Below, one piece after another: positions 1-9,433 of a DNA stretch of 64,000 bases. The stretch lies in the NCBI GenBank assembly GCA_003222195.1, contig QHVB01000027.1:1-64000 (forward strand), given 5' to 3'. This stretch comes from Gemmatimonadota bacterium (lineage in GTDB: Bacteria; Gemmatimonadota; Gemmatimonadetes; Gemmatimonadales; GWC2-71-9). The position numbers were made by a program, and so were the translations under genes. The first letter of the stretch is position 1; every line of letters begins with the position of its first letter. Under the pieces are notes generated by a model. It searched no databases. It worked only from the letters and a program-made list of their open reading frames with translations, and was not told where the DNA came from.

Positions 1-1800
1 GCTCAAGTCGATCTCCACCTGCGGAATCGGATAGAAATCGTTCTTCGACGCGTACGGCAACTGGGCCGCCTTGTAGGCCCGACGCAGGGCTCCCTTTTCG
101 ACGGTGAGGTAGTCCGTCATGACTTGCGTTGCCACAGCGGTGCCGTAGCGATGCAGGTCGAACAACCTCTGGCCCTCCATGCCCAGCTCGAGCCGGCGCT
201 CGATCGCGACCGCGTTGCGCGCATCCGCCTGGGTCGCGAACGCCGGATACGGGTTGACCATGTATGTCGCCCAGCGGATCTTGGGATCGTTGAGCGGCAC
301 CGCCATCCGATCGTCGCCCGCGCATGTCGGATACTTCGCCACGAGCGCGGCATCCGTGCTGCCGTCACCACACCCCTGCGCCGTAACTGCTGCGCGAGCC
401 CTCACCTGATTCACGAGCGTCAGCGCGCCGACGAGGTCGTTGGTCTCGACCTTCGCTTCCGCGTCGAGCAGCAACAGATCGGCGTAGCGGAAGACGTGGA
501 TGTGGACGCCGTTCTCCTGCTCCGGCTGCCATCCGACCTTGCTCACCGCGCCGCTCGCTTTTTCTTGGGCGTTCTTCTTGGGGCTATACGGCCCGCCGTA
601 GCCGGGCGCCCGGATCCAGGACGGGAGATGCATGCCCCAATCCTTGTAGGGCACGGAATCGCGCCCGATCGTCCAGTCCAGCCGCGGATCGACGGTGTCG
701 GCGATGGACGCCTTCCACACCGCATCCCGGCTGTTCCAGGTCGTCGGACTGGTAAACGCTTTGGGCAGTCCCGTCGCATTGTCGACGGCGAACGCGTTGG
801 CCATGTTCTGGGATGGCTGGTGGAAGCCGCAGCATTTGAACGGACTTCCCGAATGCGGGAGATTGAGGCGCTCGCCGTAGTTCGCGTTGTTGCCGTTGGG
901 CTCGCCGTCGTTCACCGAGGCATTGAAGGCGAGAATCGTTTCCTTGCCCCAGTTCGCCTTGAATCCGCTCCACACCTTGTCGAAGCTGGCTTCGAGGGCA
1001 TACGTTCCGCTGGCGATGACGCTGTCGAAGACCACGACGGCGGCCGCGTACTGATGCATGTAGATGAGCACGCGCCCCTTGTAGGCCCGGGCCGTCCACT
1101 TGGTCACGCGACCCGCCTGCCCGTTGCGCGGCGTCGCCGCCAGCAGGCCGATGGCCGTGTTGAGGTCCGCGATGATCTTGGTCCCCACCGCGGTGGTGCC
1201 AGCCGGCGGGCTGGGGTCGTTCGCTTTCCGGAAATCGAGCGTGTCAGTCTCGGCGTAGTACGGGACGTTGCCCCACATCCGCCACAGTTCGAAGTGGAAA
1301 TGCGCGCGGAGGAATATGGCTTCACCCGCGATTCCCGCTGAATCGGTCCGGCTGATTTCACCCGGTTTCGCGGCGCTGACCTTAGCGAGGAGCCGCAAGG
1401 TGGCGTTGGCGCGACTGATGCCTTCGTACATGCTCGCCCACTTGCGGTCCAGATAGTCTTGCGCTTTGTCGCTGCTCCAGGCGTACAGCTCGATGTCGGT
1501 GGCCTGCGGTTGATCGGTCGCCTCCGACCCTTTGTACGCTTCGTCGCTCGTGATGCTGCTGAACGGCCAGTTGCTCGCCGCGCACCCCCAATTGCCGTTG
1601 GTGGCGTTGTTGCAATCGAGCGAGCGGTAGGTTGCGATCAGCGCTCCCTCGACACCGATCTTACTCGTCAACGCGTTCACATCCAACGTGCCTTGCGCCG
1701 GGGTGTCGAGGAAACCTTTGCACGCGTATGCAGCCGCGCCGAGGACAACGACGGCCGCCGCCGCCCCCAGCATCAGCCGAGATCTTAGCGATGTTTTCAT
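1..1800 (-). CDS. SusD/RagB-family outer-membrane lipoprotein (3' end beyond window)
   Basis: An open frame of 600 codons runs from the ATG at 1800 to the left edge without a stop. It is the surface glycan-binding partner of the SusC channel just upstream. The N-terminus (MKTSLRSRLMLGAAAA...AYACKGFLDTPAQG) is a signal peptide with a Cys at about residue 27 followed by GFLDTPAQG, the usual start of mature SusD proteins. The C-terminal part has ERRLELGMEGQRLFDL and ends PIPQVEID, typical of the last SusD residues, so probably only a few codons are missing. The ligand is unknown. It starts 18 bases after the SusC stop, so the two are surely cotranscribed. Confidence 0.9.
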   Translation of the reverse strand, partial: MKTSLRSRLMLGAAAAVVVLGAAAYACKGFLDTPAQGTLDVNALTSKIGVEGALIATYRSLDCNNATNGNWGCAASNWPFSSITSDEAYKGSEATDQPQATDIELYAWSSDKAQDYLDRKWASMYEGISRANATLRLLAKVSAAKPGEISRTDSAGIAGEAIFLRAHFHFELWRMWGNVPYYAETDTLDFRKANDPSPPAGTTAVGTKIIADLNTAIGLLAATPRNGQAGRVTKWTARAYKGRVLIYMHQYAAAVVVFDSVIASGTYALEASFDKVWSGFKANWGKETILAFNASVNDGEPNGNNANYGERLNLPHSGSPFKCCGFHQPSQNMANAFAVDNATGLPKAFTSPTTWNSRDAVWKASIADTVDPRLDWTIGRDSVPYKDWGMHLPSWIRAPGYGGPYSPKKNAQEKASGAVSKVGWQPEQENGVHIHVFRYADLLLLDAEAKVETNDLVGALTLVNQVRARAAVTAQGCGDGSTDAALVAKYPTCAGDDRMAVPLNDPKIRWATYMVNPYPAFATQADARNAVAIERRLELGMEGQRLFDLHRYGTAVATQVMTDYLTVEKGALRRAYKAAQLPYASKNDFYPIPQVEIDLS

Positions 1801-1818
1801 CGTTCCAGGTCCCTTGCC

Positions 1819-4800
1819 TTAGAAGGTGGTGCTGATGCCGACGGTGAACGTTCTATTGCTCGGATAAATCCCGACGTCGACATTGCGGAACTGGTCACGG
1901 ATGTCACCCGATGCGCCGACGAACGCACGCGCGGGCAGCGACGGATCGAGTCCTTCATATCCAGTGATGGTCACGAGGTTTTCCGCCTGCACGTACACGC
2001 GACCCGAGGGCAGCCAATGGATCAGGTTCGGGGGGAGCGTCCACGCGATCTGTAGATTGCGGAGTCTGACGTACGTCCCACTCTCCACGAAGTAGCTGCT
2101 GATCGACCCGCTGGTATTGTCGTTTTGGTTGAGGCGCGGGTACTTGGCATTGGGATCGCCGGGATGCGTGCACCCTTCGTCGCCGGTGACGCAGAACGAG
2201 TTCGTGAGCCGGTCCTTCATGACGTTGGTCGAGAAGTCGCGGAACACGTAGAAGTCTTTCTGCGCGTCGTAAATCTGGGCGCCGAACGAGCCGAAGAGCG
2301 TCGCGCTGAAATCCCACGCCCCAAACCGCAGTCCGAGATCCAGTCCGCCGGTGAAATCGGGGTGCGGGCTGCCGATGATGGTGCGATCCGCGGAGGTGAT
2401 GCGGCCGTTGCCGTCCACGTCCACGAACTTGATGCGGCCAACCTCGGCGCCATCCTGACACGGCGCCGTGGTGCAGGTCCCGCTGACACTCGTGCGGTGC
2501 GCGGCGGCATCGGCCGCGGTCAAGAAGTAGCCGTTCGCGACCAATCCGTAGAAGGAGCCCATCGGCTGGCCGACCTGATTGATGATCGGGTTCCCGATGC
2601 GCGTGATCTGCGGGCCGCCCGGGCCGACGAACGAATTGATCTGGCCGTCGATCCGCAGGATCTTGTTCTTGTAGTGACTGCCGTTGAAGCCCACGCTCCA
2701 CACCTTCCCGCCCGCGATGGTACCGCTGTACGAGGCCGCGAAGTCAAACCCCTTGTTGCTCATCTTGCCGACGTTTTGAATCGCCGGGCTGGCAGCGCCG
2801 GCGGTGGAGGGTGTACGCGGATCGAACAGCAAATCCTCCGTGGTGCGCGAGTATATGTCGAAGGTGAACGTGCCGCGGCCGTGCAAGAACTCGAGATCCG
2901 CGCCGCTGTTCACGGAGCGGTTTGTCTCCCATTTCAGGTTGTTATTGCCCAGTGCAATCTGTCGAAATCCGGCCACGATGCTGGTGCCAGAACCGTTGAT
3001 GTCATAGAACGTGTCGCCGGTGCCGCCGCCGAACTTCGCGACGATGCGTCCGCCCGGAATCTGCTGATTGCCGGTCACGCCGTACCCTACCCGGAGCATC
3101 ACGTTCGAGAAGAATCCGTCCTGCGGGAAGAAGGACTCGCGCGAGAGTCTCCAGCCCACGTTGAACGCGGGGAAGGTCCCCCACCGATTGTCCACGGCGA
3201 ACTTGGAAGAGCCGTCCCGCCGCACCGTCACGCTGGCGTAGTACTTCTCGGCATAGTTGTAGTCGGCCTTCCCAAAGTAGGAGAGCAGCCGGTCGAAGAA
3301 TCCGGTGCTGTTGACGGTCTTGCTGGCCGCCGAACCCAGCGCGTCGTCGATGTAGCGACTCTGGGGAGCGTCGTTCAGCAGTCCCGAGATCCCTCCGGCC
3401 ATGAAGCGCCCGTTGCTGGAATTCGCCTCCTGGCCGATGAGCACCGCGACGCTGTGACGGTTGAACACCTTCCCGTAATTCAGTGTGTTCGTGATCGTCC
3501 AGCTCGTCGTACGGTTATCGTTTTGGGCGATCGAGTTCACCGCGTTCGCCTCGGAGTTTTCGAACGTCGTCGGCGTGAAGCCGGTGAACTGACTCTGGAA
3601 AAGGTTGAAGGAGAACTGGCTGCGGATCGAAAGGGTCGGCATCACGGCGAAGCGGCCAAACACATTGCCGATCCCGCGGTCGTTGGTGTTGCGGTCGAAC
3701 CGGCGCGCCCACGCATACTTGAGGGGATTCGTGTTGTTGCCGAGTCCCGTCGCCTTGCCCGACGCGAAGTTGCCGCCGACGTCGTAGATCGGCACGACGG
3801 GCTGCATCAGGATGTTCTTCCCGACGATGTTGCCCTCGCCGAGGGCGTTGTCGTCGAGACCGCCGTAGCCCTGATCCCGTGACACTGCGATGTTTTCGCC
3901 GAGCGTCAGCTTGTTGATGTTGAACGCCGTGTTGACGCGGAGCGAGCCGCGCTGCAACTGATTGTACGCCGCCGTGCCGTCTTGCCGCAGGTAGTTGAAC
4001 GACACGTTGTAGGAGTTGTCCAAGCCGCCACCCGATACCGACAGATTCGCGTCGGTCGTCTGCGCCGGGCTGAACACCGCTTTCCACCAGTTCGTGCCCG
4101 CGCTGCCGGGCATGATCAACGCGTTGGGATACGAGTACGCCGATTGATCGACGGTCGCCGGACGACCGAACGCGTCGGTCGTGAGGACCGTCACGCTCGG
4201 AGCGACGTAGGTGTATGCCGGGACCGTCGGGTTCGCCGTATCGCCGTAAACCGCGATGACCTCCGGAGGGATCTTGAGTCCGGCATTGTGATAGGCCGCC
4301 GAGATCACGTGGTAATACTGTAACGCATCGGTCATGACGAGATCGTCATAACCACGAGTGGGCGTGGCGACACCCGTGCGCACTTCGAGTGACGCGGTGC
4401 GGCCACCGGGCCGCCCCTTCCTCGTCTCGATGATGACGACGCCGTTGCTCGCCCGCGATCCGTAAATCGACGCCGACGATGCGTCCTTCAGGACTTGGAC
4501 TTCGGCGACATCGTTGGGATTGAGGAAGTTGAGATAGGAGTCCTGCACCGGCGTGCCGTCAATGATGTACAGCGGATCGTTATCATGGAACGAGCTCACG
4601 CCGCGGATGCGGATCGTGGAACGGGAGCCCGGCGAACCGCTCGAATTGACCGTGAGTCCAGGCACCCGCCCGTCGAGCCGTTGCAGCATGCTCGTCGACG
4701 TCTGCCGGTTCGCGCTCTCCAGATTCACGCTGGAGACCGCGCCCGTGATGTCCGCGCGCCGCTGGGCCTGATAGCCGGTGACGACCACCTCTTCCAACAT

Positions 4801-5109
4801 GGTCGGCGCCTGCTCCAATGTGACGTCGATGGTCGATTGGCCGCTGACCGGCTGGTCTTTGCCTCGATAGCCGATCATCGCGTAGGTGAGCACCGCATCG
4901 GACGGCGCGACCAGCGCGTACCGACCTTGCTGATTGGTGACCGTCTGGGTCTGTGTCCCTTTCACGCGTACGGTGGCACCCCACAACTTCTCACCCGTTG
5001 TCGCGGAGGTCACCGTACCTGAGACCTGTGCGCCTTGTGCCGCCGCACTCGCGGCCAGCGCCACAAGGAACACGACGCCCATCCCCATTCCCCGAACTAA
5101 TCTTTGCAT
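1819..5109 (-). CDS. SusC/RagA-family TonB-linked outer-membrane transporter
   Basis: 1096 aa, the usual size for this family. A signal peptide (GVVFLVALAASAAAQ) is followed by a carboxypeptidase-regulatory-like beta-sandwich at about residues 27-100. A TonB-box-like segment EEVVVTGYQ comes next, then a plug domain (RLDGRVPGLTVNSSGSPGS, GRASNGVVIIETRKG) and a 22-stranded-barrel-type C-terminus ending in Phe (TFTVGISTTF). It should import oligosaccharides across the outer membrane using TonB energy, together with SusD. Two ATGs compete: AGGAG at 5119-5123 lies nine bases before the ATG at 5109 but touches the one at 5118, so I chose 5109. The substrate cannot be read from sequence. Confidence 0.94.
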   Translation of the reverse strand: MQRLVRGMGMGVVFLVALAASAAAQGAQVSGTVTSATTGEKLWGATVRVKGTQTQTVTNQQGRYALVAPSDAVLTYAMIGYRGKDQPVSGQSTIDVTLEQAPTMLEEVVVTGYQAQRRADITGAVSSVNLESANRQTSTSMLQRLDGRVPGLTVNSSGSPGSRSTIRIRGVSSFHDNDPLYIIDGTPVQDSYLNFLNPNDVAEVQVLKDASSASIYGSRASNGVVIIETRKGRPGGRTASLEVRTGVATPTRGYDDLVMTDALQYYHVISAAYHNAGLKIPPEVIAVYGDTANPTVPAYTYVAPSVTVLTTDAFGRPATVDQSAYSYPNALIMPGSAGTNWWKAVFSPAQTTDANLSVSGGGLDNSYNVSFNYLRQDGTAAYNQLQRGSLRVNTAFNINKLTLGENIAVSRDQGYGGLDDNALGEGNIVGKNILMQPVVPIYDVGGNFASGKATGLGNNTNPLKYAWARRFDRNTNDRGIGNVFGRFAVMPTLSIRSQFSFNLFQSQFTGFTPTTFENSEANAVNSIAQNDNRTTSWTITNTLNYGKVFNRHSVAVLIGQEANSSNGRFMAGGISGLLNDAPQSRYIDDALGSAASKTVNSTGFFDRLLSYFGKADYNYAEKYYASVTVRRDGSSKFAVDNRWGTFPAFNVGWRLSRESFFPQDGFFSNVMLRVGYGVTGNQQIPGGRIVAKFGGGTGDTFYDINGSGTSIVAGFRQIALGNNNLKWETNRSVNSGADLEFLHGRGTFTFDIYSRTTEDLLFDPRTPSTAGAASPAIQNVGKMSNKGFDFAASYSGTIAGGKVWSVGFNGSHYKNKILRIDGQINSFVGPGGPQITRIGNPIINQVGQPMGSFYGLVANGYFLTAADAAAHRTSVSGTCTTAPCQDGAEVGRIKFVDVDGNGRITSADRTIIGSPHPDFTGGLDLGLRFGAWDFSATLFGSFGAQIYDAQKDFYVFRDFSTNVMKDRLTNSFCVTGDEGCTHPGDPNAKYPRLNQNDNTSGSISSYFVESGTYVRLRNLQIAWTLPPNLIHWLPSGRVYVQAENLVTITGYEGLDPSLPARAFVGASGDIRDQFRNVDVGIYPSNRTFTVGISTTF

Positions 5110-5241
5110 GGAATCCATCTCCTGAGCCTACGGCTCCGCGGAGGGTACGCGCGTAGATACATACGCGGCCAAACCATACACGAGCGGCCTAGCCCGACAA
5201 GACCCCCAGTGCGGGTCACCCGATCAGGCTACACCGTACGA

Positions 5242-5553
5242 CTAGCGACGACTGTTGTGACTGAGGGAAGGACGCTTCGGCAATCCACGGAATTCTGCGA
5301 ACACGCGCACAAGCAGCTCTTCACGACTCTGTACCTGCAGCTTGCGATAGATGCGCCACAGGTAGGTATGGACCGTATGCGGGGACAGTCCCAGTCGTTC
5401 GGCGATCCGCCTCTCCGAGTCGCCGTCGAAGACGCCGCGCACGATGCCACATTCGCGTGGCGAGAGACCGAGACCGGACGAGAGCGAGCGCCACTCCGAT
5501 GGAATGAAGATGGCGTGTCCGGCCACGCGGATCGTTGGGGCGGGCGCGCTCAT
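5242..5553 (-). CDS. Single-domain LuxR-type DNA-binding regulator
   Basis: 103 aa consisting of little more than a LuxR/GerE helix-turn-helix (LSPRECGIVRGVFDG, RRIAERLGLSPHTVHTYLW, IYRKLQVQSREELLVRVF). There is no receiver or ligand-binding domain; about 28 residues precede the HTH. It lies upstream of SusC on the same strand with a 132-base gap, so it is the natural candidate for local control of the SusCD operon. How it senses a signal is not evident; a partner protein or simple dosage control is possible. Confidence 0.8.
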   Translation of the reverse strand: MSAPAPTIRVAGHAIFIPSEWRSLSSGLGLSPRECGIVRGVFDGDSERRIAERLGLSPHTVHTYLWRIYRKLQVQSREELLVRVFAEFRGLPKRPSLSHNSRR

Positions 5554-5591
5554 ACGGGTCGAATATGCCCCGTGGATTAGCGGACGGCTAG

Positions 5592-6155
5592 TTACTCAGG
5601 GCGCCCACTGAGCTGCGGGCTTCGCTCCCACCGCCAGACCGGCCCATCCTCGGGGTCAACGACCTCACCGATCTGCACGAAGCCGCATTTGGTCAGGACG
5701 CGGGTCGACGCGTTCGCTTCCGGCCGGGTGTGCGCGCGGATCAGTCGCACGCGCGGATCATGCCCGGCGAAGTGAATCAGCGCGCGCGCCGCCTCCGTGG
5801 CATATCCCCGGCCTTCGCGAGACGGGACGATCCCGTAGGCAATCTCGACCATACCCGCGGCGTCGGGAGCCCCCTTGAACCCCGCCCCACCGACGATCTG
5901 ACCGGTTTCCTTCTCGACGACCCAGAAGCCATGACGCCAGGCGTTCGGTCCGTGCCCCACGGAGGCGCGCAGCGCGTCGAGCCAGTGCGGCGAGACTTCT
6001 CCGGAAACGTAAAACCCCCGCAGTCCATCCGCGGGGGTGAGGGCGGCGACCTCCTCAAAGCGCTCGGGATGCTCGATCAGCGCCAGCAGCTGCTCCGGGG
6101 TGTACGCGACCAACGTGAGCCGTGGCGTGTCGAGCTCCGTTGTCTCATGTGGCAT
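5592..6155 (-). CDS. GNAT-family N-acetyltransferase (RimJ/RimL-like)
   Basis: 187 aa. The start at ELDTPRLTLVAYTPEQL is typical of the RimJ/RimL group. The acetyl-CoA loop region VPSREGRGYATEAARALI is followed by ANASTRVLTKCGFVQIGE, both hallmarks of GNAT motif A/B. The ATG at 6155 overlaps the stop of the dehydrogenase small subunit by 11 bases, so it belongs to the same transcript. Sequence upstream of this ATG in the same frame is only a shadow of the neighbouring gene. The acceptor substrate is unknown. Confidence 0.85.
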   Translation of the reverse strand: MPHETTELDTPRLTLVAYTPEQLLALIEHPERFEEVAALTPADGLRGFYVSGEVSPHWLDALRASVGHGPNAWRHGFWVVEKETGQIVGGAGFKGAPDAAGMVEIAYGIVPSREGRGYATEAARALIHFAGHDPRVRLIRAHTRPEANASTRVLTKCGFVQIGEVVDPEDGPVWRWERSPQLSGRPE

Positions 6156-6684
6156 CGTAGCCCGCGTACTCCCCCGGCTGAATGACGTTGCCTTTGTACC
6201 GCTGGTCGTCATGAATCCCGATCTTCGAGCTGTAATACGTCCGAATGGTGGCGCCTTTGATCTGCCCGAAGAATTTCTCGGCAGGGGTCTTCGGGTCCGA
6301 TTCCGCGGCGGCGATGCGCGTGAGCAAGGCCAGCCGCTGCTCGGGCGTGGATCCCATGAAGGTCTTGGCATGCATCTCCTGCGACAGCGCTTCCACCGCC
6401 TGGATCCCCGCGCGCCACCGCTGCGGTTCGTCCTTCTCGAACGCCTCCGCGAGACGGCCGTCGATGAACGCCGCCACCCCCGCGGCGCGCGCGCCGCCCG
6501 ACTGCGCGTCGGTCGGGATGATCATGTCGCTCAGCTCATCCACCAGCGCGAATTCGGCGGCGGTGAAAAATTTGGGCTTAGGGGCTTGGGACTCGGGACT
6601 CGGAACGACGTTCGCCAGTGGCAGCGACGCAGCCGCTGCTGCGGCGGCCGTTGCCTGGATCATCTCGCGACGCGAGATCGTCAT
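6145..6684 (-). CDS. Gluconate 2-dehydrogenase subunit 3-family protein, Tat-exported
   Basis: 179 aa. The N-terminus SRREMIQATAAAAAAA is a twin-arginine signal. The rest (FFTAAEFALVDELSDMIIPTDAQSGGARAAGV, FIDGRLAEAF, FFGQIKGATIRTYYSSKIG) is the gluconate 2-dehydrogenase subunit 3 fold. In FAD-dependent sugar dehydrogenases this small subunit carries the export signal and brings the GMC flavoprotein with it. Here the ATG overlaps the GMC stop by four bases (ATGA), so the two are coupled. Just after the signal, residues VPSPESQAPKPK are encoded by a degenerate heptamer array (6572-6606), a tolerated linker insertion. Confidence 0.9.
   Translation of the reverse strand: MTISRREMIQATAAAAAAASLPLANVVPSPESQAPKPKFFTAAEFALVDELSDMIIPTDAQSGGARAAGVAAFIDGRLAEAFEKDEPQRWRAGIQAVEALSQEMHAKTFMGSTPEQRLALLTRIAAAESDPKTPAEKFFGQIKGATIRTYYSSKIGIHDDQRYKGNVIQPGEYAGYDAT
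6572..6606 (-). repeat. Five degenerate heptamers (TTGGGAC type) inside a CDS
   Basis: On the + strand the units read TTGGGCT, TAGGGGC, TTGGGAC, TCGGGAC and TCGGAAC, 35 bases in register. On the coding strand they encode a Pro/Ser-rich linker directly after the Tat signal of the dehydrogenase small subunit. Similar 7-mer arrays occur elsewhere in the window. Confidence 0.75.
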
Positions 6685-8471
6685 ACGTTCCCCCGCTTGA
6701 ACTCGTCCGCCAGATGCTCGCACGACCGCCAGGCCAGCGCCATGATCGTCCACGTCGGGTTCTGGCACGACGCGCTCACGTGACTCGAGCCGTCCACGAC
6801 GAACAGATTCTTGACGTCGTGTGACTGCTGGAACTGGTTCAGCACCGACGTCTTGGGATCGGTGCCCATCCGCGCGGTGCCGAGCTCGTGGATCGACCAG
6901 CCTTCGGTCAGGATGTTCTTGTCCACGCCGACGACTTCGATGCCCGCCGCCTCGAACATCTCCTTGCCGGCGTTCGTCATGTCCTCGCACATCTTTTTCT
7001 CGTTGTCGCTGAACTGATAGTGGAAGCGCAGCACTGGGATCCCCCACGCGTCCTTCACGGCGGGATCGAGGTCGACGTAGTTCTCGTAGCGGGCCAGCAC
7101 CTCACCGAAACCGCCCATACTAATGAAGGCGCCGGCGTGGTCGCGCACCGATTTCTTGAACTGGCCGCCAAACCCGGGGGTGTTCCACGCGCTGTCGGGG
7201 AAGATGGAAAAGCCGGCCCCACCTTCGAAGCCGTAACCACGCACGAAGCCCGGCTGCTTGTCCTGCAGATTGCGGAACCGCGGCACGTAGAAGCCGCCCG
7301 GCTTGCCGTCGTCGAGCGTGGGCTCCGCGCCGACGAGCTCCTTGACGAGGCCCGTCAGCCCCGGGCCCATCACGTGCTCGCAGAAGTTATGACCGACGTG
7401 ACCGCTCGCGTTGCCGATGCCGTTCGGATATTGTCTGGACTTCGACAACAACAACAACCTGGCGCTCTCCAGGGTCGATGCCGCCAGGATCACCACCTTG
7501 GCCTTCGCTTCGTACGTCTTGTGGTTCTGCGCATCGACGAACGAAATCCCGCGCGCCTTCCCCGTGTTCGGATCCACCAGCACTTCGTGCGCGACCGAGT
7601 TGGTCCGCAGCGTGAGATTGCCGGTGTCCATCGCGGGATAGATCAGACCCGTCGGGGAGTCGAACGCGGCGTGAATGTCGCATCCCCCCGGACGCCGGCC
7701 GCACGCGCCACGTCCGAAGCACTTGCTGCGGTAACGGTTCTTCACGCCGTCCGTCGTCACCCCGGCGCGATACGGCGTGAGCGTGCGCCCCATGGTGGCG
7801 AGACTTTTGCGCAACGTCACTTCGGCCGCGGTCAGCTTGTTGGGGCGCTGGAACAGGCTGTCGGGCAGATGCGGCAGGTTCTCCCTGTGGCCGGAGATGC
7901 CGAGGTACAGGTCGACCTTGTCGTAGTACGGCTCGATATCCGCATAGGAGATCGGCCAATCTTCGCCGTAACCGTCGTGCGTCTTCCCCTTGAAGTCGTA
8001 ATCGGAGAGGCGGAGCGCCAGGCGGCCCCAGATGTTCGTCTTGCCGCCCAGCAGTCGGGCGCGCACCCACGCGTAGCGAGTCCCGGTGTAGGGGTGGTCC
8101 TTCTCGTCAACCAGAATGTTCTTGACGTAGTCCGAACCACCCCAGCCGCCGACGTACGAGAACACGTGCTTGAATGCGGATTTCGTCGCATACGGCGGTT
8201 GTCGAACGTTGTACTCGTTGTAGCGGATGGCGTGATAGCCGGGCGGCGCTGCGCCGCGGCGCGGATGGTCGTACGGCCACTCCATCGAGCGCAGCTCTTG
8301 CTCGATCGGGATTTTCTTCCCCGCTTCGAGCAGCAGCACCTTCATCCCCTGCGACGTGAGCACGTGGGCGGCCATGCCGCCCGCCGCGCCGGATCCCACA
8401 ACGACGGCGTCGTACGTCCGGGACAGATCCACATCCTGGTCCTGGGACGCTCTGAATCGAATCACGGTCAT
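6681..8471 (-). CDS. GMC-family FAD-dependent sugar oxidoreductase
   Basis: 596 aa. The FAD-binding motif YDAVVVGSGAAGG lies at residues 20-32, followed by LLLEAG. The C-terminal GMC domain has HELGTARMGTDP and the catalytic-region motif SHVSASCQNPTWTIMALAW. It has no signal peptide of its own; the Tat signal of the overlapping small subunit probably exports the complex. The likely reaction is oxidation of a sugar hydroxyl (for example glucoside C3) with electrons passed to a cytochrome or quinone. I chose the ATG at 8471 because AAGGAAAG precedes it; an in-frame start at 8528 would overlap the upstream gene. Confidence 0.92.
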   Translation of the reverse strand: MTVIRFRASQDQDVDLSRTYDAVVVGSGAAGGMAAHVLTSQGMKVLLLEAGKKIPIEQELRSMEWPYDHPRRGAAPPGYHAIRYNEYNVRQPPYATKSAFKHVFSYVGGWGGSDYVKNILVDEKDHPYTGTRYAWVRARLLGGKTNIWGRLALRLSDYDFKGKTHDGYGEDWPISYADIEPYYDKVDLYLGISGHRENLPHLPDSLFQRPNKLTAAEVTLRKSLATMGRTLTPYRAGVTTDGVKNRYRSKCFGRGACGRRPGGCDIHAAFDSPTGLIYPAMDTGNLTLRTNSVAHEVLVDPNTGKARGISFVDAQNHKTYEAKAKVVILAASTLESARLLLLSKSRQYPNGIGNASGHVGHNFCEHVMGPGLTGLVKELVGAEPTLDDGKPGGFYVPRFRNLQDKQPGFVRGYGFEGGAGFSIFPDSAWNTPGFGGQFKKSVRDHAGAFISMGGFGEVLARYENYVDLDPAVKDAWGIPVLRFHYQFSDNEKKMCEDMTNAGKEMFEAAGIEVVGVDKNILTEGWSIHELGTARMGTDPKTSVLNQFQQSHDVKNLFVVDGSSHVSASCQNPTWTIMALAWRSCEHLADEFKRGNV

Positions 8472-8484
8472 TGCGCTTTCCTTA

Positions 8485-9396
8485 TTAATGCGGCGGTTCG
8501 GTAACATGCACTCTTTCGTACGAAACAAACGCCACGCGGCGGCTATCGGGTGACCAGCTTGGAACGTTGATCGTCCCCTGCCCCCCGAAGAACTCCGGCG
8601 TGAGATCGCGCACCGAGCGATCGCGCAAATCCATCAGCCGCAGCTTCACCTGCCTCCCGAAAGGATGATCCTGGCCCTGGTCCGCGATGAACGACAGGAA
8701 CACGATCCAGCGCCCGTCGGGCGAGGGATGCGGAAACCAATTGGCATACGCGTCGTTGGTCAGCTGCTCGGGCTGGCTGCCGTCGGGCCGCATGCGCCAG
8801 ATCTGCATGCGACCGCTGCAAAACGAGTTGTAGTAGATGAAGGCGCCGTCAGGGGAATAGTCGGGTCCGTCGTCGAGCCCCTTGCACGTCGTGATGCGGC
8901 GTTCGTCGCCGCCCGTCACCGGAATCGTGTAGATGTCGAACTCGCCGTCACGCCGGCCGACGAACGCGAGCGTTTTCCCGTCCGGCGACCAACCATGCCA
9001 AAAGCTGGGCGCCTTCGTCGTAATCTGCTTCGGCGTGCCGCCGGCGATCGGCAGCAGGTACACGCTCGACGTCAGCCAGTCCTCGGTGGGCTCGTGGCTC
9101 ACGACGAGCCAGTTGCCGTCCGGCGAGATGCCGTGATCGTTGTTGATCCGGGGAATCACGAAATCGGTCCGGACTTCCTCGAGCTGGCTCCCACCGACGG
9201 GGAGCCGGTAGAGCCGGCCATCGCTGTTGATCAGGAAGGAGCGTCCGTCGCGTGACCAATTGGGGGCTTCGAAGCGACGGTCGGCGCGATAGACCGTCTC
9301 GATCCGGCTGCTCGAAATCTCGACCGTTTTGAGGACGCTGCGGATCGTGGTGTCCTGCCAAAAACCGGACGCGACGACAACCGCGCAGAGAATCAC
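8485..9396 (-). CDS. TolB-like PD40 beta-propeller protein, exported
   Basis: 303 aa from a GTG start. A short hydrophobic N-terminus ([13 protein letters not shown]) is followed by repeated WD40-like PD40 blades: [73 protein letters not shown]. Six blades are visible. The family lies in the periplasm as a binding or scaffold module. Its place between the TIM-barrel and GMC genes suggests a role with the sugar enzymes. No catalytic residues are recognisable. Confidence 0.85.
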   Translation of the reverse strand: MILCAVVVASGFWQDTTIRSVLKTVEISSSRIETVYRADRRFEAPNWSRDGRSFLINSDGRLYRLPVGGSQLEEVRTDFVIPRINNDHGISPDGNWLVVSHEPTEDWLTSSVYLLPIAGGTPKQITTKAPSFWHGWSPDGKTLAFVGRRDGEFDIYTIPVTGGDERRITTCKGLDDGPDYSPDGAFIYYNSFCSGRMQIWRMRPDGSQPEQLTNDAYANWFPHPSPDGRWIVFLSFIADQGQDHPFGRQVKLRLMDLRDRSVRDLTPEFFGGQGTINVPSWSPDSRRVAFVSYERVHVTEPPH

Positions 9397-9433
9397 GGGA
9401 CGCGTTCCGGGAGCGCGACCACGGTCAACCGCA

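Noticed and set aside
2125-3882. 585-aa plus-strand open frame antisense to SusC
   Set aside because: It mirrors the SusC codon pattern, has Arg/Ala/Val-rich composition and no motif; it is a shadow frame of high-GC coding DNA.
5201-5217. GACCC...GGGTC stem after the LuxR gene as a terminator
   Set aside because: Only five base pairs and no clear U-tract; too weak to annotate.
6888-8504. 538-aa plus-strand frame opposite the GMC gene
   Set aside because: The GMC frame has full FAD and C-terminal motifs; this one has none.
8471-8528. Upstream start for the GMC protein (19 extra residues)
   Set aside because: It overlaps the PD40 gene, and the ATG at 8471 has a clear AAGGAAAG before it.
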